25,636 nucleotides of DNA from Pseudomonadota bacterium (GTDB taxonomy: Bacteria > Pseudomonadota > Gammaproteobacteria > Acidiferrobacterales > UBA6901). The position numbers and the translations under genes are program-made. Within the stretch, counting starts at the first letter, position 1. Each line of letters opens with the position of its first letter. This document shows positions 1 through 8,183 of the stretch, one piece after another. The stretch lies in the NCBI GenBank assembly GCA_021783175.1, contig JAJXUF010000039.1, positions 1 to 25,636 on the forward strand, read 5' to 3'. The notes below the pieces were generated by a model. It saw only the letters and a list, made by a program, of their open reading frames with translations. It searched no databases and was not told where the DNA came from.

Positions 1-297
1 GATCGCCGTGACCTGCTGCACGCGCGATTTCTCGATCTCGATCGCGTGTGAGGGCAGCGTGAACGTCTTTCCCCATGGGACGCCCGTGAGGGTTGGCCCA
101 GGAAAGGAGTCGATCACATACCGCCAGGTCTGCTGGATGAAGGCCCGGCGCGTGATCGTCTCGGCGTATTGGCGCACCGAGGCAATCAAGGCGGAAATCA
201 GCGCATCGTCATCCGTAATGTCGACCCGCAAATGAAGCTTGGCCTCAAGAAGCGACAAGGGTTCTGCCGCCGGCTCCTGAAGGATCTGCAATGGCAT
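1..297 (-). CDS. Phage head-tail connector, gp6/phiE125 gp8-like (3' end missing)
   Basis: The reading frame starts at an ATG at 297 and runs off the left edge, giving 99 codons with no stop. The N-terminus (LQEPAAEPLSLLEAKLHLRV, then DDDALISALIASVRQYAE) has the signature of the gp6/phiE125 gp8 family: a conserved 'P-sL-ea-k-hLRvd' opening, the acidic DDD before a long helix, and a following TWRY segment. These proteins form the ring under the portal that joins head to tail. The position two genes after the capsid fits. The ORF is not annotated by length alone; the family resemblance carries the call. The C-terminal half lies outside the window. Confidence 0.85.
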   Translation of the reverse strand, partial: MPLQILQEPAAEPLSLLEAKLHLRVDITDDDALISALIASVRQYAETITRRAFIQQTWRYVIDSFPGPTLTGVPWGKTFTLPSHAIEIEKSRVQQVTAI

Positions 298-330
298 GGC
301 GCGTTACGGGCGGCATACGCCGCCCTCCCC

Positions 331-780
331 TTAGACGATTTGAACGACGCCGGGCTGGTTGAAGCTGGAAGCAGGAATGAAGCGCGCATCTCCACCCAGG
401 ATGACGCCAGCCGTTTCCGTGGCTGCCGTGCCGACAATGATCGACAACTGCACGAAGCCGAAGCCGTTGGCGACATCGAGATCGGTCGAACGCACGTCGA
501 TCAGCGCCTGCACGTTGTTGCCGCCCGCAGCCAGCAACTGCGCGATGGCTTTGCCAGTGCCGATCGCTTTGGCGCCGGTGCCCGTGGCGTCCTGCGCCTG
601 CTGGATATTGGCATCCACGGTGGCCAAGGCGCCGAAGGCCCCGACCTGTATGAGCGCCAGGATGCGGTCGAATTCCGCCATGGACACCCAGCCGCTATAG
701 GCGGCGCCGGCGGCCTGGGATGAGGGATTGATGGTGGCCAGCACCGCGAGCGTCTCGGAGAGTTTCTGATTGGTGATCAT
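331..780 (-). CDS. Small phage structural protein, function unknown
   Basis: A 149-aa protein in the head operon, between the major capsid gene and the head-tail connector. The start at 780 is preceded by AAGGAAA at good spacing. The protein is rich in Ala, Gly, Val and Thr, with a heptad-like N-terminal half and a C-terminal half of likely beta strands (FVQLSIIVGTAATETAGVIL). No signal peptide or clear membrane segment is visible. Its position is where HK97-like phages often carry a head decoration, head fibre or second connector protein, so a virion role is likely. I do not recognise a named family. Confidence 0.7.
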   Translation of the reverse strand: MITNQKLSETLAVLATINPSSQAAGAAYSGWVSMAEFDRILALIQVGAFGALATVDANIQQAQDATGTGAKAIGTGKAIAQLLAAGGNNVQALIDVRSTDLDVANGFGFVQLSIIVGTAATETAGVILGGDARFIPASSFNQPGVVQIV

Positions 781-841
781 GATGTGGTTTCCTTGGTATA
801 CGAGGGAGCGGGGCCATCAGGCCCCTATGGGCGTGTCCGGA

Positions 842-2197
842 TTAGCGCGCGGCCAGCTGCACGAACGGGGAGAGCTTGTTCGCGCCCTTAGCGGGCGAAA
901 TGGGGGCGGCGATCTTGGGCTGTCCATCCATGCGGAAGATGGTGCGGAATGCCGCCGCATCGGCATCGAAGTACAGATGCATCGAGGTCGCCGTTTCCAT
1001 GCCGCCCTCCTTGGTGATGGTCTGGTAGTAGGAGAGATCGACCAGGATCACATCGCCCTGAGAGGAGAAGGAACTCGCGTGCTGCGACACGAACACCGGC
1101 CGGCCCAGCAGCGTGCCGTAGGGCGAACCCTTGATCGAGGAAACGCCGCCGCCCACCGGCAGATAGATCGGGTAGTTGCCGAGGCTCAGGGTGAAGAGCG
1201 CCGGCAGCACGTCGTTGTTCACGATCCACACCGCGTTCTTGAAACTGCCGGGCGGCAGGCGCGCGATCATGTTGGCGAGATTCAGTGCAGAAAGCGTACC
1301 CGTCGCCTGTCCAGAATCCTTGGCCTGGGTCAGCACTGCCTGGCTTGCCAGCGCCCCCAGCGGGATGCCCTGGCCGCCGCCGAACAGGATGCTCTCGTTG
1401 ATCTTCCACTGCATGCGGCTCGCTACCTTCTTCGGCATGTAGGAGGTGAGCGCATTGGTGTCGGACAGCAGCTCGTCGGTAATGGGGACGAGCGCCATCA
1501 GTTTCTTGAGCTTCAGGGCCGATTCGCCGAACTTGGGCTTGGCAGCAGGGGCGGCTGCCGCCTCTGCCTGCCAGGACACGGTGATGCCGTCGGTTCCCCA
1601 GGGCGTCGTCTCATCCTTCGGGAAGGCCATCGAGTTACCGGTGACCGTCACGTTGTCTGTGAGCGGCAGGAGCGCCTCGTCATCCAGGGACAGCATGAAG
1701 ATGTCCTTGGAGAATTCGGGCGGCACCAGGAAACCGCCGTCGGCGCCCGCGCCTTCGTTGCCGTAGGTGGTGGGAACTGCGGCGCTGCGCAACGGCAGCA
1801 GGCGCGGATCCGGTGCATTGCCGGGGAGTGCCGCCTTGAATACCGCGCTGGCATAGTCGCCGAAGTTTCTGAAACCGAGTTTCGGATCCTTGGCGGCATT
1901 GTCCTCGACCACGATGTCCGAACCATTGCCTTCGATAATGACCACCGAGCCGGCTGCGGCGGAGGCGGCGGAAATCTCCTGCTCGAGGTCGATCATTGCC
2001 TGCAGGCGCTCGATCTCGGCGGATTTGGCGTCCGCAGCGCCTTTGAGCCGAGCGAATTCGGCGGCTTCCGCATCAAGGAGATCGCGGTTGTCGGTGGCTG
2101 CCTTGTCGAGCAGGGTCGATGCGGCCTGCAGGAGAGCGGTTTTTTCCTGTGCGGCGGCGGATTTCCTGGATTGCAGTTCGCGGAGCTTCTTACTCAT
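842..2197 (-). CDS. HK97-type major capsid protein
   Basis: A 451-aa protein that builds the icosahedral head. The first ~115 residues are charged and helical (MSKKLRELQSRKSAAAQEKT, then a second coiled coil ending near ISAASAAAG). This is the scaffolding delta domain that the prohead protease normally removes. The rest matches the HK97 fold: the GGFLVPPEF segment at the start of the mature part, ELLSDTNALTSYMPKKVASR in the spine-helix region, the ILFGGGQGIPLG stretch, and a C-terminal AFRTIFRMDGQ strand. The start has AAGGAA eight bases upstream. It follows the protease gene, but two hairpins lie in the gap, so its level may be set separately. Confidence 0.95.
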   Translation of the reverse strand: MSKKLRELQSRKSAAAQEKTALLQAASTLLDKAATDNRDLLDAEAAEFARLKGAADAKSAEIERLQAMIDLEQEISAASAAAGSVVIIEGNGSDIVVEDNAAKDPKLGFRNFGDYASAVFKAALPGNAPDPRLLPLRSAAVPTTYGNEGAGADGGFLVPPEFSKDIFMLSLDDEALLPLTDNVTVTGNSMAFPKDETTPWGTDGITVSWQAEAAAAPAAKPKFGESALKLKKLMALVPITDELLSDTNALTSYMPKKVASRMQWKINESILFGGGQGIPLGALASQAVLTQAKDSGQATGTLSALNLANMIARLPPGSFKNAVWIVNNDVLPALFTLSLGNYPIYLPVGGGVSSIKGSPYGTLLGRPVFVSQHASSFSSQGDVILVDLSYYQTITKEGGMETATSMHLYFDADAAAFRTIFRMDGQPKIAAPISPAKGANKLSPFVQLAAR

Positions 2198-2215
2198 GAT
2201 TGGGGTTCCTTCAAT

Positions 2216-2237
2216 AAAAAAACCCGCAAAAGCGGGT
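2216..2237 (-). terminator. Rho-independent terminator between protease and capsid genes
   Basis: On the minus strand ACCCGC, loop TTTT, GCGGGT is followed at once by a run of seven T. Arms are 2222-2227 and 2232-2237; the T run is opposite 2216-2222. It sits in the capsid leader, about 20 bases before the start codon. Inside a head operon such a terminator would need read-through, antitermination or a promoter between it and the capsid gene. Confidence 0.8.
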
Positions 2238-2250
2238 CCATAAAACGAAG

Positions 2251-2268
2251 AAAGCCGCGTGATGCGGC
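2251..2268 (-). terminator. Second, weaker terminator-like hairpin upstream of capsid
   Basis: On the minus strand GCCGC (2268-2264), loop ATCAC, GCGGC (2258-2254) is followed by TTTCTTCGTTTT. The stem is only five base pairs and the T tract is broken, so it is weaker than the hairpin at 2216-2237, with which it forms a tandem pair. It could instead be a processing or stability element for the capsid mRNA. Confidence 0.5.
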
Positions 2269-2328
2269 ATGTTTTGAGTCGTTACGCGGCCATCGAGCCG
2301 ATAATTCTGGTCTTTGGACCCAGTTCTG

Positions 2329-3237
2329 CTACAAAATCGACATCCTGTGCGTCAAAATGCGTGTACTTGCACCGTTTTTTGGGGTGCTGGCGGTCATTTT
2401 CTTCTGCATGCGCTGGACAACCTGTGGAAAAGTCATGATGCCGTCGATCATGTTGGCCTTCTTCGCATCCTGGGCGCCCAGTACACGGCCCTGGCCCATG
2501 CCGTTTTTAACGGTGTCGGGATCAACGCCACGGGCAGTTGCGACCATTGAGACGAAATCGTTGTAGTAATCGTCCACGCGGCTTTGCATGAAGGCTTGCG
2601 CCTCTTCACTCAGCGGTTGGTAGGGGTTGCCTTCGGTCTTAAACTTGCCGGCGGAAATCAGCGTCGTCTTGATGCCGGCCTGATCGAGCGCGCCGGAGAT
2701 GTCCATGTGCGCCTGCCACACGCCGATCGAGCCCACCTCTCCAGACGGGGTGCAGTAGAACTCGGTGGCCGAGCAGCCGATCCAGTAGGCGGCGGAAGCC
2801 GCGAGGCTGTTGGCGAGCGCCACGATCGGTTTCTGTTCGCGCGCGGCCATCATCATGCCGGCGAGTTCCTGGACCCCATAGACTGAACCGCCCGGGGAAT
2901 CGATCGACACCAGGATCGCCGCCACACCGGGGTCAGCAACCACCGACATCAGGTCTGTGGAAAACTGGTCGAGGCTGACGTCCGCGAACCAGTCCGCATG
3001 CTGCGAGATGACCCCGGAGAGCGACAGCACCGCGATGGCCCCGGACGCGTTGCCGGAAGGATTCCGGGCAAGGACGGGTTTTGCGTCGATCCCGGAAAAC
3101 GCAATCTTCCCCAGCATCGCCGGCATACACTCGGGCATCAGCGCCCAGGGGGTGGCGGCGATCTGCACCGCGTGCGCATCGACCGTGCGCCTTTCGGCTG
3201 CGATCATGGGGGATTCTTCAGTATTCGGTTCGGTCAT
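2329..3237 (-). CDS. S49-family (SppA/lambda C-like) prohead protease
   Basis: A 302-aa serine protease of the ClpP/crotonase fold that trims capsid precursors during head maturation. I chose the ATG at 3237, which overlaps the portal stop as ATGA, over a longer frame starting at 3318 that would lie inside portal. Visible motifs are the oxyanion-hole segment SIDSPGGSV (about residues 111-119), the nucleophile Ser148 in ANSLAASAAYWIG, and the general-base lysine near residue 200 in AGKFKTEGNPY. No signal peptide is present, which separates it from cellular SppA. It is tightly coupled to portal and followed by a 130-bp gap with two hairpins before capsid. Confidence 0.93.
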   Translation of the reverse strand: MTEPNTEESPMIAAERRTVDAHAVQIAATPWALMPECMPAMLGKIAFSGIDAKPVLARNPSGNASGAIAVLSLSGVISQHADWFADVSLDQFSTDLMSVVADPGVAAILVSIDSPGGSVYGVQELAGMMMAAREQKPIVALANSLAASAAYWIGCSATEFYCTPSGEVGSIGVWQAHMDISGALDQAGIKTTLISAGKFKTEGNPYQPLSEEAQAFMQSRVDDYYNDFVSMVATARGVDPDTVKNGMGQGRVLGAQDAKKANMIDGIMTFPQVVQRMQKKMTASTPKNGASTRILTHRMSIL

Positions 3238-4691
3238 GGCGATGTCTCTGAATTGGAAAGTGTGATGAGGGACGCGGTGATAGCGTCCTCGTCCCATGAA
3301 TCGGAAAACGCCGCGCACCAGGCTTCGGCTGCCGCAAGCGACACTCCCAGGGACTCGGCGATGAGGGGCGGATCGTTGGGGCCAATCCCGGCTTTCATCA
3401 CGCGCCGCGCAATGCGGCCCGCGTTGGAGCGCAGGATGGCGGCAAGCCGCGCATTCTGCGGGGCGGGCTGGGGTGCATCATTTCCTTCCTGGGTGTCATC
3501 ATCCTGCGAACCTTCTTCGGCCATGTTCAAGGGCCGCAAGGGGGCATCGAGCCCGGGAAGCGGATTCATGTTTTCGGCGATCCGGGCTTCGTTGCGGGTG
3601 AGCCAGCCGGCGTTGATGCCCTGCATGTAGAAGCTTGCCCGCGCTTCCGAGTCGCCGCGCAGCAGCTGGGCGAAGTCGAATTCGGCTTCCAGCCCCTCGT
3701 CATCGAACAGCAGATCGGCCTCGATTGCAGCCTCCCAGCGTTCGGCCATGGGGCCGAGGCATTCCTGCACGAATTCCTGCGCTTGCTGCTCGATGTTGTT
3801 GTTGGTCGAGCGGTCCAGATCCCCGATCTTGTGCGGCGGCACGCCGAACCAGCGCGCGATGTCGTTCACCTGGAACTTGCGGGTTTCCAGAAACTGCGCA
3901 TCATCGGGTGTGATGCCGACCTGGTGGTATTTCATGCCGAACTCGAACACGGCGATCTTGCCGCGATTGACCCCGGACTGAGCTTCCTGCAGGGATTCCC
4001 GGAACTGATCGCGCGCCTGCTTGTCCTTGAACGAGCCGGGGTACTCGATCCACCCGCCGGTGGGCCGCGCGTCATTGGCGAAAAAGCGTGCACCGTAATC
4101 CTGCGCCGCCATGGCGCCACCGATGGCGTTTCGCGCCAGCGCAATTGGGGAGAGGCCGATGATGCCGTCGGAGGACAGTCCCCGGAGGTGCCAGATTTCC
4201 CCTCTCGAATACATCACCTCGTTGCCGGCCGGATCGGTGTACTGGTAGCTGTAGTCGCCGGAGGCTGCGAGCATGATCTTGACCCGATCCGGATGCAGCG
4301 GAATCAACGCCGTGATATTCCCACGGCTGTCGGACACGATCTGGTTGTAGGCATTGCCGCGCAGAGCCAGGTGGCCTGCCATCATCTCGCGCCATTCGAA
4401 GGCGTTCTGATACGGATTCGGACGCTTCGCCAGCAGAATATAGAGGGGATGATCCGTGACGCGATCCTTGCCGCCATCTGGACGGTTCCGGTACAGACGA
4501 AAAGGCAGGCTTGCGAACTGGCTCGAGATGATGCGTACGCTGGCGAACACGGCGGAGAGTTGCATCGAACCGTCGGCCGTGACGCGCATGCCGACCGTGG
4601 TGTGCACGCCCACCGGCTCGAACCAGAAACTTCCCCAGGGCGAGCGGTCGCCGCCGGCAAAAAGCCCGGAAACCCAGGACCGGATTCCCAT
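3234..4691 (-). CDS. HK97-family phage portal protein
   Basis: A 485-aa portal protein, the dodecameric ring at one head vertex through which DNA enters and leaves. Diagnostic segments are SAVFASVRIISSQFASLPF, LLAKRPNPYQNAFEWREMM, the WHLRGLSSDGIIGLSPIALA stretch and the core VNDIARWFGVPPHKIGDLDR, all typical of the HK97 portal family. The acidic, low-complexity tail (EEGSQDDDTQEGND) is common at portal C-termini. The ATG at 4691 shares a base with the terminase TGA; a GTG one codon upstream is an alternative, also overlapping. The 3' end overlaps the protease start by four bases, so terL, portal and protease are translationally coupled. Confidence 0.95.
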   Translation of the reverse strand: MGIRSWVSGLFAGGDRSPWGSFWFEPVGVHTTVGMRVTADGSMQLSAVFASVRIISSQFASLPFRLYRNRPDGGKDRVTDHPLYILLAKRPNPYQNAFEWREMMAGHLALRGNAYNQIVSDSRGNITALIPLHPDRVKIMLAASGDYSYQYTDPAGNEVMYSRGEIWHLRGLSSDGIIGLSPIALARNAIGGAMAAQDYGARFFANDARPTGGWIEYPGSFKDKQARDQFRESLQEAQSGVNRGKIAVFEFGMKYHQVGITPDDAQFLETRKFQVNDIARWFGVPPHKIGDLDRSTNNNIEQQAQEFVQECLGPMAERWEAAIEADLLFDDEGLEAEFDFAQLLRGDSEARASFYMQGINAGWLTRNEARIAENMNPLPGLDAPLRPLNMAEEGSQDDDTQEGNDAPQPAPQNARLAAILRSNAGRIARRVMKAGIGPNDPPLIAESLGVSLAAAEAWCAAFSDSWDEDAITASLITLSNSETSP

Positions 4692-6391
4692 CACACCACC
4701 ATCAATTCGTAGTCGCTGCCGATCACCGGATGGCTGTCGGTCGAGGTCATGATCCGGCCCAGCGCCATGATGAGTGCGACGACGCCGTCAATCTTGTTCT
4801 CCTCGCGCTCCTTCCTCGGATAGATGTTGTCCTTGGCGTCGCGATGGCAGACCACATTGGAGATCATCCAACTCAAGATCGGGTCGCCGTTGTGCACCAG
4901 GCGTTGTTGCAGCACCAGAGCCTCCAGTTGTTTCATCGGTTCGGAAAAATTCAGCACCGTGGGCCGCATCTCCACCATGGGCAGCCCTTCGGCCAGCATG
5001 TGCGCGGCAAGTTGCGTGGCCTGGAACGGGTCGAACGGCACTTCCTCGACCTGAAAACGGCTCGCGTCCGCCACCAGTTCCGCTTCGATCTGGTCGAAGT
5101 CCGTCACGTTGCCGGCCGTCACCGTCAACAATCCTTGACGCGCCCAGCCGGAATACTGGCTGTTGCGCCCGTCATCGACCGCCGACTCCGGCAGGTAGTA
5201 GTTCAGGAACACATGGAACTTGCCATCTCGCTGGAAGATCTTGGCCTTCGCCGCGATATCGACCTTGCTTGCCAGGTCGAGGCCGATGTAGCAAGGCTCT
5301 CCCAGAAAACCGATTTCGGACAGGGTGGGATCCGAGCAGGCATCCCATGCGCGCATGTCCATCCACGCGGTATCGGCATTGACCCATTCGTTCAGATGCT
5401 TGGTCTTGAAGTTATTGCTCGCCGACGGCATCTGCATGGCTTTCGCCTGCAGCGGCAGGAGCACCTCCGGCCGCACCGAAATTCCCCAGTTGGGGTTGGC
5501 CTTGATCAGCGCCGCCTCACTCGTCCAGTCGTCGGCGTCATCCAGCCCGTAGATGATGCCGAACTGGGAGTCGTCCTCGAACAGCCCTTCGAGCAGCCGG
5601 TTCACGAACGTGCGGATTTCATAACAGATGCCGGCGCGGTTGCTGCCGGCAGTCGTGATCACCCAGAGCAGGGAGTTGTCGCGTTTGCCGGTGCCGGTCT
5701 CGACCACGTCGTAGACGGTGCGGGTCTTGTGCGCGTGCAATTCGTCCACGCAGCCAAAATGGATGTTGAGGCCGTCCAAAGTTGAGCCTTCGGCGGAGAG
5801 CGCCTCGAACTTGGAGCCGGTGGCCAGCACATGCATGTTGTGCGCACCGACTTCCACGCTGAAACGGGAGCGGAATCCAGCCGAGCGCCGTGCCATGGTC
5901 TGGGCATCGCCGAACACGATGCGCGCCTGGTCGCGGGTGGTGGCGAGGCTGTACACCTCGGCGCCGCCCTCGCCGTCGGCGGCCAGCATGTAGAGGGCGA
6001 CGCATGATGAGAGCGTCGATTTGGCGTTCCCCCTCGGCACCTCGATGTAGGAGCGCCGGAATCTTCGTTTGCCATCGGGCTTCACCCAGCCGAAAACGGT
6101 GGTGAGGATGAATACCTGCCACGGCTCCAGCTTGATCGTTACCCCCGCCAGCGGCCCTTTGACGTGTGGCAGGCGTTCGATGAAGGCGCACAGGTTGTCG
6201 GCGGGGTAGAAACTGCGGCCCTTGCCGTCGGCGAGCTTGGGATTGAAGCGGTAGGGACTGGATTTGCCCTTGAAACGTGCCAGGTCGTCCAGTTGCCGCT
6301 TGCAGGCGAGTTGCACCCAGTGGCATGCGGAAATTTCCTCTGCCACAACGGCTTCAGCATAGTCTTTGGCGGTCTTGGCGCAAGAGGTCAA
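4691..6391 (-). CDS. terL: Terminase large subunit (ATPase/nuclease), TTG start
   Basis: A 566-aa packaging motor. The N-terminal ATPase has a deviant Walker A, PRGNAKST (residues 119-126), and Walker B ending VDE (Asp216, Glu217). The C-terminal RNase H-like nuclease shows acidic residues in YIGLDLAS (Asp372) and KIDGVVALI (Asp535). The sequence is of the phage-terminase-1 type paired with P27-family small subunits. The start is odd: the frame is closed by TGA just before a TTG at 6391, no ATG exists in frame for more than 130 codons, and no Shine-Dalgarno sequence is visible. The toxin-antitoxin cassette ends right here, so its insertion may have removed the original start region. GTG at codon 16 is the other option. 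Confidence 0.95.
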   Translation of the reverse strand: MTSCAKTAKDYAEAVVAEEISACHWVQLACKRQLDDLARFKGKSSPYRFNPKLADGKGRSFYPADNLCAFIERLPHVKGPLAGVTIKLEPWQVFILTTVFGWVKPDGKRRFRRSYIEVPRGNAKSTLSSCVALYMLAADGEGGAEVYSLATTRDQARIVFGDAQTMARRSAGFRSRFSVEVGAHNMHVLATGSKFEALSAEGSTLDGLNIHFGCVDELHAHKTRTVYDVVETGTGKRDNSLLWVITTAGSNRAGICYEIRTFVNRLLEGLFEDDSQFGIIYGLDDADDWTSEAALIKANPNWGISVRPEVLLPLQAKAMQMPSASNNFKTKHLNEWVNADTAWMDMRAWDACSDPTLSEIGFLGEPCYIGLDLASKVDIAAKAKIFQRDGKFHVFLNYYLPESAVDDGRNSQYSGWARQGLLTVTAGNVTDFDQIEAELVADASRFQVEEVPFDPFQATQLAAHMLAEGLPMVEMRPTVLNFSEPMKQLEALVLQQRLVHNGDPILSWMISNVVCHRDAKDNIYPRKEREENKIDGVVALIMALGRIMTSTDSHPVIGSDYELMVV

Positions 6392-6408
6392 TTTTGGTCA
6401 TAAGTGTA

Positions 6409-6452
6409 TTGACAACAGCTATACAGCCAGCTAGGATTTGTATATCTGTTGT
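6409..6452 (+). promoter_or_regulatory. tacAT promoter with 13-bp inverted-repeat operator
   Basis: TTGACA (6409-6414), a 17-base spacer and TAGGAT (6432-6437) make a good sigma70 promoter for the antitoxin. An inverted repeat flanks the -10: 6412-6424 (ACAACAGCTATAC) and 6440-6452 (GTATATCTGTTGT) match at 12 of 13 positions. The left arm overlaps the -35 and the right arm the start site. DUF1778 antitoxins are ribbon-helix-helix repressors of their own operons, so this is the expected TacA-TacT operator. Confidence 0.75.
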
Positions 6453-6470
6453 GTATTTATGGAGATTCCC

Positions 6471-6740
6471 ATGCGCGATGCCCCCATCAACCTACGTGCC
6501 TTGCCCGAACAGCGCGATCTGATCGACCAGGCCGCGCAGCTGCTCGGGAAGAACCGTTCGGATTTCATGCTCGAAGCCGCCTGCGACAAGGCGCAGGCGG
6601 TGCTGCTCGACCAGGTTTTCTTCAGCCTCGACGAGGGCAGGTTCCGCGAGTTCATGGCCCTGCTGGATGCGCCGCCCGCGCCCAATCCCGGGCTTGACCG
6701 CCTGATGGCTGTCAAGGCGCCGTGGCAGACCGGAGCATGA
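6471..6740 (+). CDS. tacA: DUF1778 (TacA/AtaR-type) antitoxin
   Basis: An 89-aa type II antitoxin. The N-terminal ribbon-helix-helix (INLRALPEQRDLIDQAAQLL, then GKNRSDFMLEAACDKA) is the DUF1778 DNA-binding domain that dimerises and represses the operon. The C-terminal arm (FFSLDEGRFREFMALLDAPP) is the usual toxin-wrapping segment. The ATG at 6471 has GGAG seven bases upstream; earlier in-frame starts at 6438 and 6459 lack this and would place the start in the operator. The gene overlaps the toxin by ATGA. It is transcribed against the surrounding phage genes. The family and partner are clear; the choice between TacA and AtaR names is not. Confidence 0.9.
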   Translation: MRDAPINLRALPEQRDLIDQAAQLLGKNRSDFMLEAACDKAQAVLLDQVFFSLDEGRFREFMALLDAPPAPNPGLDRLMAVKAPWQTGA

Positions 6741-7225
6741 ATCTGCGCCCGCCCGAGCCGCTTTCGCAGCATCACAAGCTCGACACCTTCTCCTGTGGGG
6801 AAATCGTTCTCGACGACTGGCTCAGGCGCCGCGCGTTCGCCAATCAGGTGAGCGGAGCAACACGCACCTTCGTGGTGGCGGAGGCCGACCACACCGTGAT
6901 GGGCTATTACGCCTTGGCGGCCGGGGCCGTTGCTCACCAAGCCGCCACCCGTGCGATCCGCCACAACATGCCCGACCCGGTGCCGGTGATGGTGCTGGCC
7001 CGCCTGGCGGTAGATACCCGAGCCCAGGGCATCAAGTTGGGCGCGGCCCTTCTCCAGGATGCGTTCGGACGCGCAGTGGCCGTGTCACAGAACGCCGGGG
7101 TGCGTGCCTTGCTGGTGCATGCCCTGAACGACCGTGCCCGGCAGTTCTACGAACACTATGGCTTCCAGGCATCCCCCGCCCATCCGATGACGCTGATGTT
7201 GCGCCTGGCCGGCACATGGCCCTGA
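6737..7225 (+). CDS. tacT: GNAT-family toxin (TacT/AtaT type)
   Basis: A 162-aa GCN5-type N-acetyltransferase. Known TacT/AtaT toxins acetylate the amino group of aminoacyl-tRNAs and stop translation. Visible features are the opening LSQHHKLDTFSCGEIVLDDW typical of the family, the acetyl-CoA loop RAQGIKLG (residues 95-102; Gln/Arg-x-x-Gly-x-Gly/Ala type, with one Gly replaced by Lys), and FYEHYGF near residues 137-143, which holds the conserved catalytic Tyr. The ATG at 6737 overlaps the antitoxin stop; a GTG at 6722 is less likely. The stop codon abuts the terS stop on the other strand, forming TGATCA. The toxin appears intact. Confidence 0.9.
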   Translation: MNLRPPEPLSQHHKLDTFSCGEIVLDDWLRRRAFANQVSGATRTFVVAEADHTVMGYYALAAGAVAHQAATRAIRHNMPDPVPVMVLARLAVDTRAQGIKLGAALLQDAFGRAVAVSQNAGVRALLVHALNDRARQFYEHYGFQASPAHPMTLMLRLAGTWP

Positions 7226-7714
7226 TCACCCGGCAATGTCCGCCCAGGGATCGTTTGCGTGTCGCGATTCCTGCACCACCTGCACACGGGAACGCGAAGC
7301 CGGCGTGAAGCCCATTTCCGACTCGTAGCCCTTCATCTCCAGCGCCAGATCGCGGATCACATCCATCAGCGGCGAACGCCGCAGAATGCCGCTGGGGGTT
7401 TTGACCAGCATGCCTGAAACACCTGCTCGGTTTATCTTGGCCAGCGCTTCGCGGTACATCCCAGCGCAGTTGGCCCAACGCTCCAGCACGGCCGCATCCA
7501 GCGACGACAAGAGTCCTGCGGGGGCGTTCGTCACGGCATAGCGCCAGGCTTCCTTGGCGGTATCCGACATATACTCGGGCGGCCCGCCAAGCACGCCGAC
7601 CGGGTGCGGCTCGTGCGGATTGGTCCGGCACTTCTGCAGGGTCCCCTTGATCTTCTTGACGGCGATGGGTAATGGTTTGCGGCCGGCGCCGGTACGATTG
7701 CCACCAGAAGCCAT
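7226..7714 (-). CDS. terS: Terminase small subunit, P27 family
   Basis: A 162-aa DNA-recognition subunit of the packaging terminase. It shows the P27-family pattern: a basic Gly-rich N-terminus (ASGGNRTGAGRKPLP), KKIKGTLQK, then PPEYMSDTAKEAWRYAV and the C-terminal MLVKTPSGILRRSPLMDVIR with a helix LALEMKG. The ATG at 7714 has AAGGA seven bases upstream; a longer frame from 7756 is less supported. In this head type terS normally lies directly before terL; here 834 bp containing a rightward toxin-antitoxin operon separate them. The last codons (NDPWADIAG) look like a normal P27 C-terminus, so the gene seems complete. Confidence 0.9.
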   Translation of the reverse strand: MASGGNRTGAGRKPLPIAVKKIKGTLQKCRTNPHEPHPVGVLGGPPEYMSDTAKEAWRYAVTNAPAGLLSSLDAAVLERWANCAGMYREALAKINRAGVSGMLVKTPSGILRRSPLMDVIRDLALEMKGYESEMGFTPASRSRVQVVQESRHANDPWADIAG

Positions 7715-7790
7715 AAAAAAATTCCTTTGATTTTGCACGCACAAAAATTTGGGCACGCCGGCGGTGCCGCGCGGCGCGGCCGCAAGGATT

Positions 7791-8183
7791 TCACCCCCCT
7801 ACCGGGTAGCAAAACTTGACCGGCCGCCCGAAGCCGCCGTCCTCGCGAGCGGTTTTGGCATCGTGACAGCGCTTGCAGAGCGCCTGCCAGTTGCGTTCGT
7901 CCCAGAAGAGCGTCCTGTTCCCTTTGTGGGGTTGGATATGATCGACGACCGAGGCCGCGACCGTCCTGCCATGGCGCTGGCATTCGGCACACAGCGGATG
8001 TCGACTCAGGTACAAGGCGCGTGCCTTGCGCCATCGGCCATCGTATCCACGGCTTGCCGGTGATCCACGACGCTCGTCCTGCTGCCTTCGGGTCACACGC
8101 AGATGCCGGTCGCAATACCCCGGTGTAGCAAGCAAAGCCGGGCATCCCGGGTAACGGCACGGGGTCGGCGCGGAAACTGCCAT
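7791..8183 (-). CDS. HNH endonuclease, packaging-associated
   Basis: A 130-aa HNH nuclease. The core is VDHIQPHKG (catalytic His), NWQALCKRCHDAKTARED (Asn and the second Cys pair), with a first Cys pair in HPLCAEC. An extra N-terminal Cys/His cluster (CRYPGCPALL, GYCDRHL) is typical of phage HNH proteins next to terS. In HK97-like cos phages such HNH proteins work with terminase to cut concatemers into unit genomes. The stop at 7791 leaves a 76-bp gap to terS. The leader has AGGA about 11 bases before the ATG. Confidence 0.93.
   Translation of the reverse strand: MAVSAPTPCRYPGCPALLATPGYCDRHLRVTRRQQDERRGSPASRGYDGRWRKARALYLSRHPLCAECQRHGRTVAASVVDHIQPHKGNRTLFWDERNWQALCKRCHDAKTAREDGGFGRPVKFCYPVGG

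Noticed and set aside
770..2566. A 598-codon open frame on the plus strand opposite capsid and protease
   Set aside because: It is the antisense of clearly homologous HK97 capsid and S49 protease genes; its product is a His/Gly/Arg-rich string with no domain, as expected from high-GC antisense frames.
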